Notes: generated by a model from the letters alone, not told the origin. A DNA stretch of 64,000 bases from CAVQFD01 sp963724695 (GCA_963724695.1 CAVRVW010000003.1:372001-436000); one strand, 5' to 3'; shown: positions 9,111 through 17,155, counted from the first letter of the stretch. A program made the numbers and translations.

Positions 9111-11028
9111 AGAGCGTGTTGCTCGTGCGAGCGGGGGCGGCCACCACTTCCGGCTCCGGCGTGAAATCCTCGCCGGGGTTGATGAAACGATCGCGCTCGA
9201 ACCGGTACTGCTTGTCGTAGAGCTGCCGGTAGCGGCCGTCCTTGGCGAGCAGCGCCTCGTGCGTGCCCCGTTCGACGATCTCGCCGTGTTCGAGCACCAG
9301 GATCTGATCGGAGCTGCGGATGGTCGAGAGGCGATGCGCGATGACGAACGTGGTCCGCCCCTGACGGAGCGACTTGAGGCCATCCTGAATCAGGGCCTCG
9401 CTCTCGCTGTCGAGGCTCGACGTGGCCTCGTCCAGGATGAGGACCCTGGGATCCGCGAGGATGGCACGCGCGATGGCCACGCGCTGGCGTTGTCCCCCCG
9501 ACAGGCGAACGCCGCGTTCGCCGACCACGGTGTCGTAGGCTTTCTCGAACTCCTCGATGAACTCGTGGCAGTGCGCGATGCGGCTGACGGCGACGATCTC
9601 GTCGCGTGTCGCATGCGGCTTGGCATACGCGATGTTCTCGGCGAGCGTGCCGTCGAACAGGAAGTTGTCCTGGAGCACGACCCCGAGATGGTGACGGTAG
9701 TCTCGCAGGCGTACCGTGGTGAGGTCGAGCCCGTCGACCTTGACCGAGCCGGCCTGCGGCCGATTGAATGCCATCACCAGACTGATGAGCGTGCTCTTGC
9801 CCGACCCGCTCGACCCGACCAGGGCCGTCGTCGAACCGGCGGGCGCGAGGAAGGACACGTCCTTCAGGACCGGCACGCCGGTGTTGTACTCGAAGGTCAC
9901 GTGATCGAACTCGACCTCGCCGTGGACGTCGTCAATCGCGGCGAGACCCGCGTCTTCCTGGTCTTCGGTGGCCATGCGGCGGATCTCGCGGATGCGGTCG
10001 AGGCCGGCGAAGGCCTCGGTCACCTGCGTGCCGATGGACGCCAGCTGGATCACGGGCAGCGCCATGAGGCCGGTGAACATCAGGTACATCACGAAGTCGC
10101 CGATCGTCATGCTGCCGGACCGGATTGACGAACCGCCGACGAGGATCATGACCACGCCTATGGCCCCGAGGACGAGCGTGGAGAACGCCGTGACGGCGGA
10201 CACGCCCGTCAGCGACTGCGCGACGTTCCGGAACAGCCGATGGGCGCCCCGGGCGAAGACGAGCTCCTCGCGCTTCTCTGCGGTGTAGGCCTTGACAATC
10301 CGAACGCCGCCAAGGCTTTCGGCGAGACGGCCCGTCACTTCGGCGTTGATCTGACCACGCTCACGGAAGAGCGGGCGCAGCCGCTTGAACGCCATCGCCA
10401 TCCCACCGCCGAACGTGCCGAGAACGATGATGGTGACCGACGTCAGCTGCCAGTTGAGATAGAACAGGATGCCGAGCGAGACGATGGCCGTCAGGATTGA
10501 CCCCGTGAGCTGCACCAGTCCCGTGCCGACCAGGTTCCGGATGCCTTCGGCGTCCGTCATGATCCGCGAGATGAGGATGCCGCTCTTGGTCTGATCGAAG
10601 TAGCGGACCGGCAGGCGCATGACGTGCGCTTCGACCGATTTGCGCATGTCGGTGATCGCGCGCTGGGCCGCGACGCCGAGCACTTGCGACAAGGAGAAGG
10701 ACGTCACCGACTCGACGAGCGTCGCGCCGGCCGCGGCGAGCGCCAGCGTAGAGAGCAGATCCCAGCGGTCCTTGGCCACGACCTCGTCCATGAGCCACTT
10801 GGAGGTGAAAGGCAGCACGAGGCCCGCGGTCCGGTTGACGAGCATCAGAACCAGGCCGAGCGCGAGCCGCTGTCGATGCGCCCACATGAGGGCGCGGGCT
10901 TCTTCCCAGGCGCCGGCGGTCAACTTCTTCTTGGTCCCGCCGGCTTTGGCCGGGTCGGTCTTTTCTTCCACTCGAGGTAACCGGGACGTTCGAGTCCGCT
11001 CCGCGCCGCCCATACCCTTTATTCGCAC
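9109..11028 (-). CDS. MsbA-type ABC transporter, fused permease and ATPase
   Basis: 639 residues. Six membrane helices lie in residues about 55-340, followed by the nucleotide-binding domain. Walker A GSSGSGKST is near residue 402, the signature LSGGQRQRVAIARA near 507, Walker B VLILDEATSSLD near 528 and the H-loop AHRLSTI near 566. This is a half-size exporter acting as a homodimer, for lipid A, lipids or drugs; the substrate cannot be told from sequence. The start is GTG 11028; ATG 11013 is an alternative. Residues before about 45 are charged and poorly conserved. It is divergent from the dioxygenase gene, with a G/C-rich array between. Confidence 0.9.
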   Translation of the reverse strand: MRIKGMGGAERTRTSRLPRVEEKTDPAKAGGTKKKLTAGAWEEARALMWAHRQRLALGLVLMLVNRTAGLVLPFTSKWLMDEVVAKDRWDLLSTLALAAAGATLVESVTSFSLSQVLGVAAQRAITDMRKSVEAHVMRLPVRYFDQTKSGILISRIMTDAEGIRNLVGTGLVQLTGSILTAIVSLGILFYLNWQLTSVTIIVLGTFGGGMAMAFKRLRPLFRERGQINAEVTGRLAESLGGVRIVKAYTAEKREELVFARGAHRLFRNVAQSLTGVSAVTAFSTLVLGAIGVVMILVGGSSIRSGSMTIGDFVMYLMFTGLMALPVIQLASIGTQVTEAFAGLDRIREIRRMATEDQEDAGLAAIDDVHGEVEFDHVTFEYNTGVPVLKDVSFLAPAGSTTALVGSSGSGKSTLISLVMAFNRPQAGSVKVDGLDLTTVRLRDYRHHLGVVLQDNFLFDGTLAENIAYAKPHATRDEIVAVSRIAHCHEFIEEFEKAYDTVVGERGVRLSGGQRQRVAIARAILADPRVLILDEATSSLDSESEALIQDGLKSLRQGRTTFVIAHRLSTIRSSDQILVLEHGEIVERGTHEALLAKDGRYRQLYDKQYRFERDRFINPGEDFTPEPEVVAAPARTSNTL

Positions 11029-11061
11029 GCGATCATTATGCGTCAGGGAGGGTCACCCGAT

Positions 11062-11133
11062 TGGGCAGGCTGGGCAGGCAGGGCAGGCGGGGCGGGCGGG
11101 GCAGGCGAGGCGGGCAGGGCTGGCAGGGCGGGC
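11062..11133. repeat. Word array, GGGCAGGC class (about 9-bp period)
   Basis: GGGCAGGCT, GGGCAGGCA, GGGCAGGCG, GGGCGGGCG and similar units follow each other with a period near 9. The array sits between the divergent ABC exporter and ring-cleaving dioxygenase, ending 14 bases before the dioxygenase ATG, so it lies in that gene's 5' leader or promoter. Confidence 0.7.
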
Positions 11134-11146
11134 ATAGAATCGACGA

Positions 11147-12091
11147 ATGGTTCACCCCATTCTCGGCCTGCATCACGTGACCGCGACGGTCGACGATGCG
11201 CAGCGCGATCTGGACTTCTGCCTGGACCTGCTCGGGATGCGCCTGGTCAAGAAAACGGTCAACTTCGACAACCACGACGTCTACCACTTCTATTACGGCA
11301 CCGAGCGCGGGGTGCCAGGCACCATCTGGACGACCTTCCCGTACAAGGGCCGCGGCGTGCCGACCGGCGTCAAGGGCGCCGGACAGGTTGTGGCGACGTC
11401 GTTCTCGGTGCCGGCCGCGTCGCTCGGCTTCTGGAGGGGCCGTTTGAAGGACCGCGGCGTGGAAGCGCGCGACGTCCAGTCCCGCTTTGGTGAAGAAGCG
11501 CTCCGCGTAGACGACCCGTCCGGCCTGTGGTTCGAGCTGGTCGCGAACGACCGGGACTCGCGCGCGCCGTGGACGGGCAGCGGCGTCGGCGCGGACCAGG
11601 CGATCCGAGGTCTGCACAGCGTGACGCTCTCGGTCCGCTCGTCTGGTCCGACGCTCGAGCTGATGACGGGCCTGCTCGGCTACCACGTCGTGGACGAGGC
11701 GGAGAACCGGACGCGCGTTTCAGTGGGCGGCGACGGTCCAGGCCATACGATGGACATCGTCGTGGACCCGGACGCTGATGCGGCCATCAACGGCGTCGGC
11801 ACCGTTCACCACGTGGCGATGGCCATCTCGACCGATGATGAGCAGCGGCGGCTGCGCGACGAGTTGTCGCGCATGGGCCTCCGCGTCACCGACATTCGGG
11901 ATCGCTGCTACTTCCAGTCGATCTACTTCCGCGAGCCGGGCGGCGTGCTGTTCGAAGTGGCCACCATTCAGCCTGGATTCACCGCGGACGAAGATCTGGC
12001 GTCGCTGGGGCAGGCGTTGAAGCTGCCGCCGTGGGAGGAACGGTATCGCCGCCTGATCGAGTCGCGCCTGCCCGCGATTGAGTACCGCTGA
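11147..12091 (+). CDS. Ring-cleaving dioxygenase, MhqO/VOC family
   Basis: 314 residues with two vicinal-oxygen-chelate (glyoxalase-like) modules. Metal-ligand positions are visible as LHHVTATVDD at the start, VHHVAMAI in the second half and LFEVATIQPG near the end. MhqO-type proteins are Fe(II) extradiol dioxygenases linked to hydroquinone and quinone detoxification in Bacillus. The next gene, 1 base away, is an MhqD-like hydrolase, reproducing the mhqD/mhqO partnership. No MhqR-type repressor lies beside them. Confidence 0.87.
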   Translation: MVHPILGLHHVTATVDDAQRDLDFCLDLLGMRLVKKTVNFDNHDVYHFYYGTERGVPGTIWTTFPYKGRGVPTGVKGAGQVVATSFSVPAASLGFWRGRLKDRGVEARDVQSRFGEEALRVDDPSGLWFELVANDRDSRAPWTGSGVGADQAIRGLHSVTLSVRSSGPTLELMTGLLGYHVVDEAENRTRVSVGGDGPGHTMDIVVDPDADAAINGVGTVHHVAMAISTDDEQRRLRDELSRMGLRVTDIRDRCYFQSIYFREPGGVLFEVATIQPGFTADEDLASLGQALKLPPWEERYRRLIESRLPAIEYR

Positions 12092-12092
12092 C

Positions 12093-12725
12093 ATGGGCCC
12101 ACATGCCGGGCAGCCGATCGTCGAAGCCGGGGTCCCGCTGGGAGAGGCGCCTGCCGTCGTGATCATGGTGCACGGCCGGAACGCCGCCCCGGCGAACATC
12201 CTGGACCTCGTGCCCCGGCTCGCTCGCCCGCACCTGACGTACCTGGCACCGGCCGCCGCGGGTCGCACATGGTACCCACACAGCTTCATGGCCGAGACTG
12301 CCAGCAACGAGCCCGGCCTGTCGTCCGGGCTCGCCGTCCTTGAATCGCTCGTCGCGCGGTGCGAGGCAGCCGGCATTCCGCGCTCGCGGGTCGTCGTCCT
12401 CGGCTTTTCGCAGGGCGCGTGCCTCACGGCGGAGTTTGCGGCGAGGCACGCGTCGCGATTCGGCGGCGTGGTCGTGTTCAGCGGAGGCGTGGTTGGTCCC
12501 CCTGGGACGCGGTGGGATTACGCCGGAGGCTTCGACGGCACCCCGGTATTCTTCGGATGCAGCGACCGCGACAGCCACGTCCCGGAGACACGGGTGGCCG
12601 AAAGCGCGGCGCTCTTCACCCGCCTGGGCGCCGAGGTGACCAAGCGCATCTACCCAGGGATGGGGCACCTCGTCAACGACGACGAGATCGCCTGGGCGCA
12701 GGGGCTGCTCGACGCGATCGGATAA
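12093..12725 (+). CDS. Alpha/beta hydrolase, phospholipase/carboxylesterase family (MhqD-like)
   Basis: 211 residues. The catalytic triad of the carboxylesterase 2 family is visible: nucleophile elbow GFSQGA, aspartate in CSDRDSHVP, and histidine in GMGHLV. An oxyanion-type HGR segment follows the first strand (VIMVHGRNA). No signal peptide is present, so it is cytoplasmic. ATG 12093 follows the dioxygenase stop directly; TTG 12078 would overlap and is less likely. The pairing suggests hydrolysis of a ring-cleavage product or quinone adduct. Confidence 0.85.
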   Translation: MGPHAGQPIVEAGVPLGEAPAVVIMVHGRNAAPANILDLVPRLARPHLTYLAPAAAGRTWYPHSFMAETASNEPGLSSGLAVLESLVARCEAAGIPRSRVVVLGFSQGACLTAEFAARHASRFGGVVVFSGGVVGPPGTRWDYAGGFDGTPVFFGCSDRDSHVPETRVAESAALFTRLGAEVTKRIYPGMGHLVNDDEIAWAQGLLDAIG

Positions 12726-12836
12726 GGAGCGCCTGCGGCCATCCCGAGCCGAGGACACGGAATCCGAGGCGAGGGATCGGCGTCAGGTCGCGCTGGGGGT
12801 GGGGCCCCAGCGCCAGTTGACTAAGGAGCGCCCGCG
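12723..12836. repeat. Element bounded by TAAGGAGCGCC direct repeats, holding a strong hairpin
   Basis: TAAGGAGCGCCTGCG at 12723 and TAAGGAGCGCCCGCG at 12822 are direct copies with one mismatch, 99 bases apart; the first includes the stop codon of the hydrolase. Between them lies the hairpin at 12790-12813. Related sequence (GCGCCTGCGGC, then GGGGGTGGGCCCC) occurs at 51089-51154, so this may be a dispersed element. Confidence 0.45.
12790..12813. terminator. Probable terminator hairpin between convergent units
   Basis: GCGCTGGGG (12790-12798) and CCCCAGCGC (12805-12813) form a perfect 9-bp GC-rich stem with a 6-base loop. It lies between the MhqD-like gene (+) and vapC (-), which converge, so it could end both transcripts. 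No U-tract follows on either strand. Confidence 0.5.
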
Positions 12837-12844
12837 CCTGCAGA

Positions 12845-13228
12845 CTACTCGAAGGGCTGGATCAGTTTCAGCCGCGCCATCCTGGCGAAGTCGCGATCGA
12901 GCGACCAGACGAGCGCGCCGATCTCGTCGGCGAGCCTTGCGATCAGGAGGTCGGTGAAGGCGAAGCGTTCGCCAGCGTCTGCCGCGCGCACGATCCAGTC
13001 GTCGAGTGGCTTCCAGGTCTCGTCGGACGGCACGATCAGGGGGAGGGCGCTGAAAGCACGCCGGAATGCGCGCCGGTCGGCCTTCGCCGTGCCGGCCCAG
13101 AGTTCGAGCCGCACCGGAAGCGCCAGCGCGACCTCATCCGCATCGAGCAGACCCGTCAGGGTCGTCGACACTTCGCCCCCAGGTTTTCGCCGGGCCGCGA
13201 CCCAGACCGAGGTGTCGACGACGATCAT
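12845..13228 (-). CDS. vapC: VapC-like PIN-domain ribonuclease toxin
   Basis: 127 residues, the standard PIN size. The acidic metal-binding set is complete: Asp5 (VDTSVWV), Glu42 (RLELW), Asp93 (FTDLLIA) and Asp111/Asp113 (LDRDFARMA). VapC toxins cut tRNA or rRNA and are neutralised by the partner VapB. The antitoxin gene immediately upstream overlaps by 4 bases (ATGA), the classical toxin-antitoxin order. Confidence 0.9.
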   Translation of the reverse strand: MIVVDTSVWVAARRKPGGEVSTTLTGLLDADEVALALPVRLELWAGTAKADRRAFRRAFSALPLIVPSDETWKPLDDWIVRAADAGERFAFTDLLIARLADEIGALVWSLDRDFARMARLKLIQPFE

Positions 13229-13446
13229 CGGGCGCCGGCGCCGGCCCGCTTCCGGTCCTTCTTCCGCAGCTGACTCGGGTCGAACTCGAAGCGAATCGTG
13301 CCCATCAAGGCCTTGAGTTCCTCAATCCGCTTGTGGCGGACCACTTCCCGCAGGGCGAAGATCACCGTGTCGGTCTTGGACTTGAAGCCCACGGCGGTTC
13401 GGGCCTGTTCGACAAGCTCTTCCGGAAGGTCCAACGTGGTACGCAT
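13225..13446 (-). CDS. vapB: VapB-like antitoxin, ribbon-helix-helix type
   Basis: 73 residues beginning MRTTLDLPEELVEQA, the ribbon-helix-helix DNA-binding start typical of the type II antitoxins that pair with PIN toxins. The C-terminal half is basic (RKKDRKRAGAGAR) and should wrap the toxin. ATG 13446 is chosen because the RHH motif begins there; an upstream in-frame start would add 12 unrelated residues. The start codon lies inside a perfect palindrome, consistent with autoregulation. Confidence 0.85.
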   Translation of the reverse strand: MRTTLDLPEELVEQARTAVGFKSKTDTVIFALREVVRHKRIEELKALMGTIRFEFDPSQLRKKDRKRAGAGAR

Positions 13447-13469
13447 ACGATTACCGTATAATCGTATGC
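13443..13469. promoter_or_regulatory. Operator palindrome of vapBC
   Basis: GCATACGATTA (13443-13453) and TAATCGTATGC (13459-13469) are perfect 11-base inverted repeats separated by CCGTA. The palindrome covers the vapB start codon and the predicted -10 box. Ribbon-helix-helix antitoxins bind such inverted repeats, so VapBC occupancy would block both transcription and start-codon access. Confidence 0.75.
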
Positions 13470-13482
13470 CTATAGATGTCAA
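13455..13482 (-). promoter_or_regulatory. vapBC promoter
   Basis: On the minus strand a consensus -35 TTGACA (13482-13477) is followed after 16 bases by TATACG (13460-13455). The predicted transcript would start only a few bases before the vapB ATG at 13446, so the mRNA would be leaderless or nearly so; no Shine-Dalgarno is present. The region is AT-rich, unlike its surroundings. Confidence 0.55.
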
Positions 13483-13515
13483 ATTTAGTTATAAAGATAT
13501 GCACGCCTGGAACAG

Positions 13516-13552
13516 TGTCCTTCTGAGTTCGTACTTCTAAGTTCGAAGTTCC
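13516..13552. repeat. Word array, GTCCTTCTGAGTTC class
   Basis: GTCCTTCTGAGTTC then GTACTTCTAAGTTCGAAGTTCC. It matches 9071-9110 nearly base for base over the first 14 positions. It lies directly after the stop of the HAD gene and before the vapBC promoter. Confidence 0.65.
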
Positions 13553-13555
13553 GCA

Positions 13556-14395
13556 TCAGGGGAGTGCCCAGCGGCGGATGGCGAGCGCGAGGCCGTTCTC
13601 GTCGTGGCCGTCGGTCAGCTCGAACCCTCGCGCCTTGATCGCCGGCGCGGCGTTGCCCATCACGACGCCGGTGCCCGCGAACTCCAGCATCTCGAGGTCG
13701 TTCAGGTTGTCGCCGATGGCCATGACCTCGTCTCGCGTCAGCCCGGCCCCGCGAGCCCACTCCGCCAGCGTCGACCCCTTGGTGCAGCCGGCGGCGTTCA
13801 CGTCGAGCAGCGAGAAGTCCCTCGGCTCGTACTCCGTGAGGGCCACCGACACCTGTGGAGATACGGGAAGCGCTCGAAGTGTGTCTGCCAGCCGGCGCAT
13901 GGGCTCCACGCTCCCGTTGAACATCACCTGAATCGGATCCTCGACGATCTCGTCCACGAGCCGCGGCACTTCGCCGATGAACGCCTGGTTGCGGCGGTAG
14001 TAGCCCCTGCGGTTCGGGTGCGTCCAGTCCATCTGCTCGAAGACGATCTCCGGGCGGTCGTCTCCAGGAACCCGATCGAACACCACGGCGACGCTCTGCT
14101 CATGGCCCGGTGTGCCAGACAGCACGAGCCTGGCGACGTCCGACCGAAGGAGCCGTTTGAGCCTGGCCGTCCCGTCGAGCTCCTTCAGCACCGCCCCGTT
14201 GTTGACGATGAGCGTCAGCGGGATGGCGAGCGATTCGGCCACCGGCCGGGCGAAGTGGAAGGCGCGACCGGTGGCCAGAACGATGGCGATACCGCGCGCG
14301 GAGGCGTCCGCGAGCGCATCGCGGTTGGCCGGAGGAAGCTGCCCGCGGCTGTCGAGCAGGGTGCCGTCGATATCGACGGCGATCAGCTTGATCAT
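13556..14395 (-). CDS. Cof-type HAD-IIB family phosphatase
   Basis: 279 residues. Motif I is VDIDGTLLDSRG (nucleophile Asp8, acid/base Asp10), motif II is in VLATGRA, and motifs III/IV are in the C-terminal KGSTLAEWA and GDNLNDLEML segments. A C2B-type cap lies between. These enzymes dephosphorylate sugar phosphates, FMN or PLP with broad specificity. The start ATG overlaps the stop of the WYL regulator by 4 bases (ATGA), so the pair is coupled. Confidence 0.9.
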   Translation of the reverse strand: MIKLIAVDIDGTLLDSRGQLPPANRDALADASARGIAIVLATGRAFHFARPVAESLAIPLTLIVNNGAVLKELDGTARLKRLLRSDVARLVLSGTPGHEQSVAVVFDRVPGDDRPEIVFEQMDWTHPNRRGYYRRNQAFIGEVPRLVDEIVEDPIQVMFNGSVEPMRRLADTLRALPVSPQVSVALTEYEPRDFSLLDVNAAGCTKGSTLAEWARGAGLTRDEVMAIGDNLNDLEMLEFAGTGVVMGNAAPAIKARGFELTDGHDENGLALAIRRWALP

Positions 14396-15381
14396 GCCGT
14401 GTCGTAGCGCTCGCGTGCGTCGCTCAGCTGCGCGGCGATGTCGCGCGCCAGCGCGGCGGGCCCCACGACACGGGCGAAGGGGCCGAAGCTCAGAATCCAG
14501 CTCGTCAGCGCCCGGTCAAGGCACACCTCGAGCGTCATGCGCACGCTGCCGTCTGTGTGTTCGGCAAACGTCTGCGAGGGATGCCAGCTGCGGCCGAGGA
14601 CGTAGTCCCCCACGGTCGGCTGGAAGTCGATCTCGACGTGTTCCGGCGGTCCGGAATGCACGCCCAGCGAGTGCGGGAACGCGTCCTCGGGAAGCTCCTC
14701 GATCGGTTCGAAGCGCTCCTCGAGGAGCGACACCTTGCGCAGTCGCTCGACCGAAAAGGTGCGGACCTCCTTGTACTCAGGCACGTACGCCAGCAGATAG
14801 AGTCCGCCCTGGGCGTATGCGAGCCTGTACGGATGGACGATGTAGGTCTTGGTCCGGGCGCTCGACTTCGAGTCGTAGGTAATCTCGGCCTGGCGGTGGA
14901 GGAGCGTCGCCTCCACGGCGCGGCCCACGTTGCCCTGCTGCGCATCGCTGACCCGGCCCGCATCCTTCTTCGTCGCGATGACACGAGGCATCTCGTCGAG
15001 GAACTGGCGCATGTGAGGTGTCAGCACCGAGGCGAGCTTTTCGAAGGCGCTCTCCACCTCGTCTCGAAACGCCGCACCCGTCAACGAAGCGAGGAGCGTG
15101 CGGCTGAAGTACAGCGCGCTCAACTCGGACAGCGTCAACCCGGCGCCCATCCCTTTGAAGGCCTGGCCATTCACCAGCCACCGTGTCTTCCCGTCGTCGG
15201 CCGACTTGTCGTCGAACAGCGGGAATCCCGCCTCTTCGAGCGCCTGGAGATCGCGGCGGATGGTGCGTGTCGTGACGTCGCAGCGTGTGGCCAGCTCGTC
15301 GATCGTCACGCCTCCTGCCCGCGCACGCTCGATCTCGCGCAGGATCGTCCACTGCCGGATCACCTCGGCGTTTCGGGGCAC
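14392..15381 (-). CDS. WYL-domain transcriptional regulator with N-terminal HTH
   Basis: 329 residues. A DeoR/HTH_11-type helix-turn-helix is at residues 1-60 (VTIDELATRCDVTTRTIRRD). The WYL domain covers about 140-215 (ITYDSKSS, YIVHPYRLAYAQGGLYLLAY), followed by the WCX extension to the C-terminus. WYL proteins bind nucleic acid or nucleotide ligands and often control stress or defence genes. Its only close partner is the coupled HAD phosphatase. Downstream border arrays separate it from the four-helix-bundle gene. Confidence 0.9.
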   Translation of the reverse strand: MPRNAEVIRQWTILREIERARAGGVTIDELATRCDVTTRTIRRDLQALEEAGFPLFDDKSADDGKTRWLVNGQAFKGMGAGLTLSELSALYFSRTLLASLTGAAFRDEVESAFEKLASVLTPHMRQFLDEMPRVIATKKDAGRVSDAQQGNVGRAVEATLLHRQAEITYDSKSSARTKTYIVHPYRLAYAQGGLYLLAYVPEYKEVRTFSVERLRKVSLLEERFEPIEELPEDAFPHSLGVHSGPPEHVEIDFQPTVGDYVLGRSWHPSQTFAEHTDGSVRMTLEVCLDRALTSWILSFGPFARVVGPAALARDIAAQLSDARERYDTA

Positions 15382-15401
15382 CCAGGGATCTTACCCGCTG
15401 C

Positions 15402-15432
15402 ATTGCAGGATTGCAGAATTGCAGGATTGCAG
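15402..15432 (+). repeat. Left arm of perfect 31-bp inverted repeat (ATTGCAGG units)
   Basis: Four 8-bp units (ATTGCAGG, ATTGCAGA, ATTGCAGG, ATTGCAG). The reverse complement is present without mismatch at 15952-15982, so the two arms bracket the four-helix-bundle gene. Confidence 0.8.
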
Positions 15433-15492
15433 GAGGTGAAACAGGGAACAGGGAGGGAACAGGGAACAGGGAACAGGGAACAGGGAACAGCG
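15433..15492. repeat. Heptamer array, GGGAACA class
   Basis: About seven near-perfect copies of the 7-bp unit GGGAACA follow directly after the left arm. The same word recurs at 34279-34323 and 38537-38590, and as its complement at 31672-31722. No ORF is supported here; 15493-15590 is plain spacer. Confidence 0.75.
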
Positions 15493-15590
15493 CGTGCCAT
15501 AGGCCAGCGCCGTTAGTGCACTGCGCTTATAGAGATCGACTTCAGCCCCGAGAAATATCGGCGCTGGATGCAGGGCGCGTACTGGGTGGT

Positions 15591-15928
15591 TCAGCCTTTT
15601 GTCTGCTCCCGTTTGCGGGCGGTTTGGTAGCCCTTGGAGAAGATGGCCCGCAGTTGTCTGCTCTCGTCCAGGAGAGCCGGGAGCGTTCGCGAGGACGACA
15701 GTTGTCGTTCGGTGACGACGTCGAGCCAGAGCTCCGACTCGTCGCTTCGAGGGCGACGCCGAGGCGTGCGGTGAACTCGGAGTGGGAGCGGGCTCTACAC
15801 GCGCTCCGGTAGTTGCCGACCACGCCGAGCGCTGCTCGAACAAGCTGACGCTTGACCGCTTCGCTTCCGGCCGATATCGACATCGTCTCCGCTAGCTCAA
15901 GCACGGCCACCGCAAACCGCTTTGTCAA
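15591..15928 (-). CDS. Four-helix-bundle (S23/Avd-like) protein (one frameshift)
   Basis: About 112 residues. The family core is clear: FAVAVLELAETM, then VKRQLVRAALGVVGNYRSAC, RARSHSEFTARLGVALEA, and, after a one-base break near 15735, DESELWLDVV..LLDESRQLRAIFSKGYQTARK. TTG 15928 is chosen for the AAGGAG just before it, although the spacing is short. These proteins occur in 23S rRNA intervening sequences and resemble the Avd accessory protein of diversity-generating retroelements; solo copies have no known function. The gene is enclosed by perfect 31-bp inverted repeats. Confidence 0.8.
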
Positions 15929-15951
15929 TGACTCCTTCGCGCAATCCCTTT

Positions 15952-15982
15952 CTGCAATCCTGCAATTCTGCAATCCTGCAAT
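15952..15982 (-). repeat. Right arm of perfect 31-bp inverted repeat
   Basis: The exact reverse complement of 15402-15432. It lies 24 bases upstream of the four-helix-bundle start and just before the efflux operon. A TACAAT box (15988-15993) follows directly and could be a -10 element for the efflux operon, with no good -35. Confidence 0.8.
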
Positions 15983-16042
15983 TTCTGTACAATGGGATTC
16001 ATCGGCCCTGGGAATCCGTCCAGCCAGAAAGCCAACCTCTAT

Positions 16043-17149
16043 ATGCTCTTTCGTTACATCAAGCCGGCCGCGGCCGCTGTGGGTGCCGTTGTTCTCACCG
16101 CGTGCTCGGGAGCGTCGGGCGGAGCCGGCGCGCCGCCCGCGTTCCCGCCGACGACCGTTCAGATCGAGGCCGCGAAGGCGAGCCCTATCGCGGACGCCAC
16201 CGAGTACGTCGCGACGCTGACGTCGCTGCGCTCGACGACCATTCACCCGCAGATCGACGGGCAGATCACGCAGATCTTCGTGAAGTCCGGAGACCGCGTC
16301 GCCCAGGGCGACCGGCTGATGCAGATTGACGCCGAGCGCCAGCGGGCAGCGGTGTCGAGCCAGGAAGCCGAGCGCACGTCGCGCGAGGCCGACGTCAGCT
16401 TCGCCCGGCAGCGTCATCAGCGCGCGAGCGAGCTCTTCAAGGCCGGCGCGATCAGCCAGCAGGAGCTCGAGCAGGCGCAGACGGCGCTCGAGACCGCCGA
16501 GGCCGGCCTCAAGGCGCTGTCGGCCCAGGTAGAACAGCAGCAGGTACAGCTGCGTTATTACGCCGTGACGGCCCCGACCGCCGGTGTCGTCGGCGACGTC
16601 CCCGTGCGCGTCGGCAGCCAGGTGTCGCCGCAAACGCTCCTGACGTCGATCGATCAGAACCAGACGCTCGAGGTCTACGTGCAGGTGCCGATCGAGCGCA
16701 GCAACGCCCTCAAGGCGGGCCTCCCGATCCAGATTTTGAGCAGCGACGGCGCGGAGACGCTCGGGACGGCCACCGTCGGGTTCATTGCGCCGAGTGTCGA
16801 CCCCGAGACGCAGTCCATTCTGGTGAAGGGGACGGTGCAGAACCCCGACGGGCGGCTGCGCGCGGCCCAGTTCGTCCGCGCGCGGATCGTCTGGAAGACC
16901 GGAGAAGGGCTGGTCGTTCCGGTCACGTCGGTGCTGCGCGTCAACGGCCAGTTCTTCGCCTTCGTCGCGGAAGACTCGAAGGGGCCGGACGGTCAGCCCG
17001 CGCTCGTCGCGAAGATGCGGCCGATCACGGTCGGTCCCATCGAGGGCAACGCCTACCAGGTGCTGACCGGGCTCAAGGCCGGCGATCGGCTCGTGGTGTC
17101 GGGCGCGCAGAAGCTGGGCGATGGCGCGCCGATCGTCCCCGCGCAGTGA
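16043..17149 (+). CDS. RND efflux periplasmic adaptor subunit (membrane fusion protein)
   Basis: 368 residues from ATG 16043, chosen because a lipoprotein signal follows (VVLTACSG, Cys21). Order: beta-barrel start, barrel-sandwich hybrid (HPQIDGQITQIFVKSGDRV), a coiled-coil hairpin at about 110-180 (RTSREADVSFARQRHQR to VEQQQVQLRYY), the second lipoyl half (APTAGVVGDV), then barrel and membrane-proximal domains. It links the inner-membrane RND pump to the TolC-like channel. The next gene starts 6 bases after its stop, so this heads the operon. Confidence 0.92.
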   Translation: MLFRYIKPAAAAVGAVVLTACSGASGGAGAPPAFPPTTVQIEAAKASPIADATEYVATLTSLRSTTIHPQIDGQITQIFVKSGDRVAQGDRLMQIDAERQRAAVSSQEAERTSREADVSFARQRHQRASELFKAGAISQQELEQAQTALETAEAGLKALSAQVEQQQVQLRYYAVTAPTAGVVGDVPVRVGSQVSPQTLLTSIDQNQTLEVYVQVPIERSNALKAGLPIQILSSDGAETLGTATVGFIAPSVDPETQSILVKGTVQNPDGRLRAAQFVRARIVWKTGEGLVVPVTSVLRVNGQFFAFVAEDSKGPDGQPALVAKMRPITVGPIEGNAYQVLTGLKAGDRLVVSGAQKLGDGAPIVPAQ

Positions 17150-17155
17150 CCGACC

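Noticed and set aside
15402..15492. Repeats resembling a CRISPR array
   Set aside because: The units are contiguous 7-8 bp words without unique spacers, and no cas gene is nearby. The same holds for the other arrays.
15433..15492. GGGAACA array as a origin or iteron cluster
   Set aside because: The same arrays occur at many unrelated gene ends, and no replication initiator or partition gene is present.
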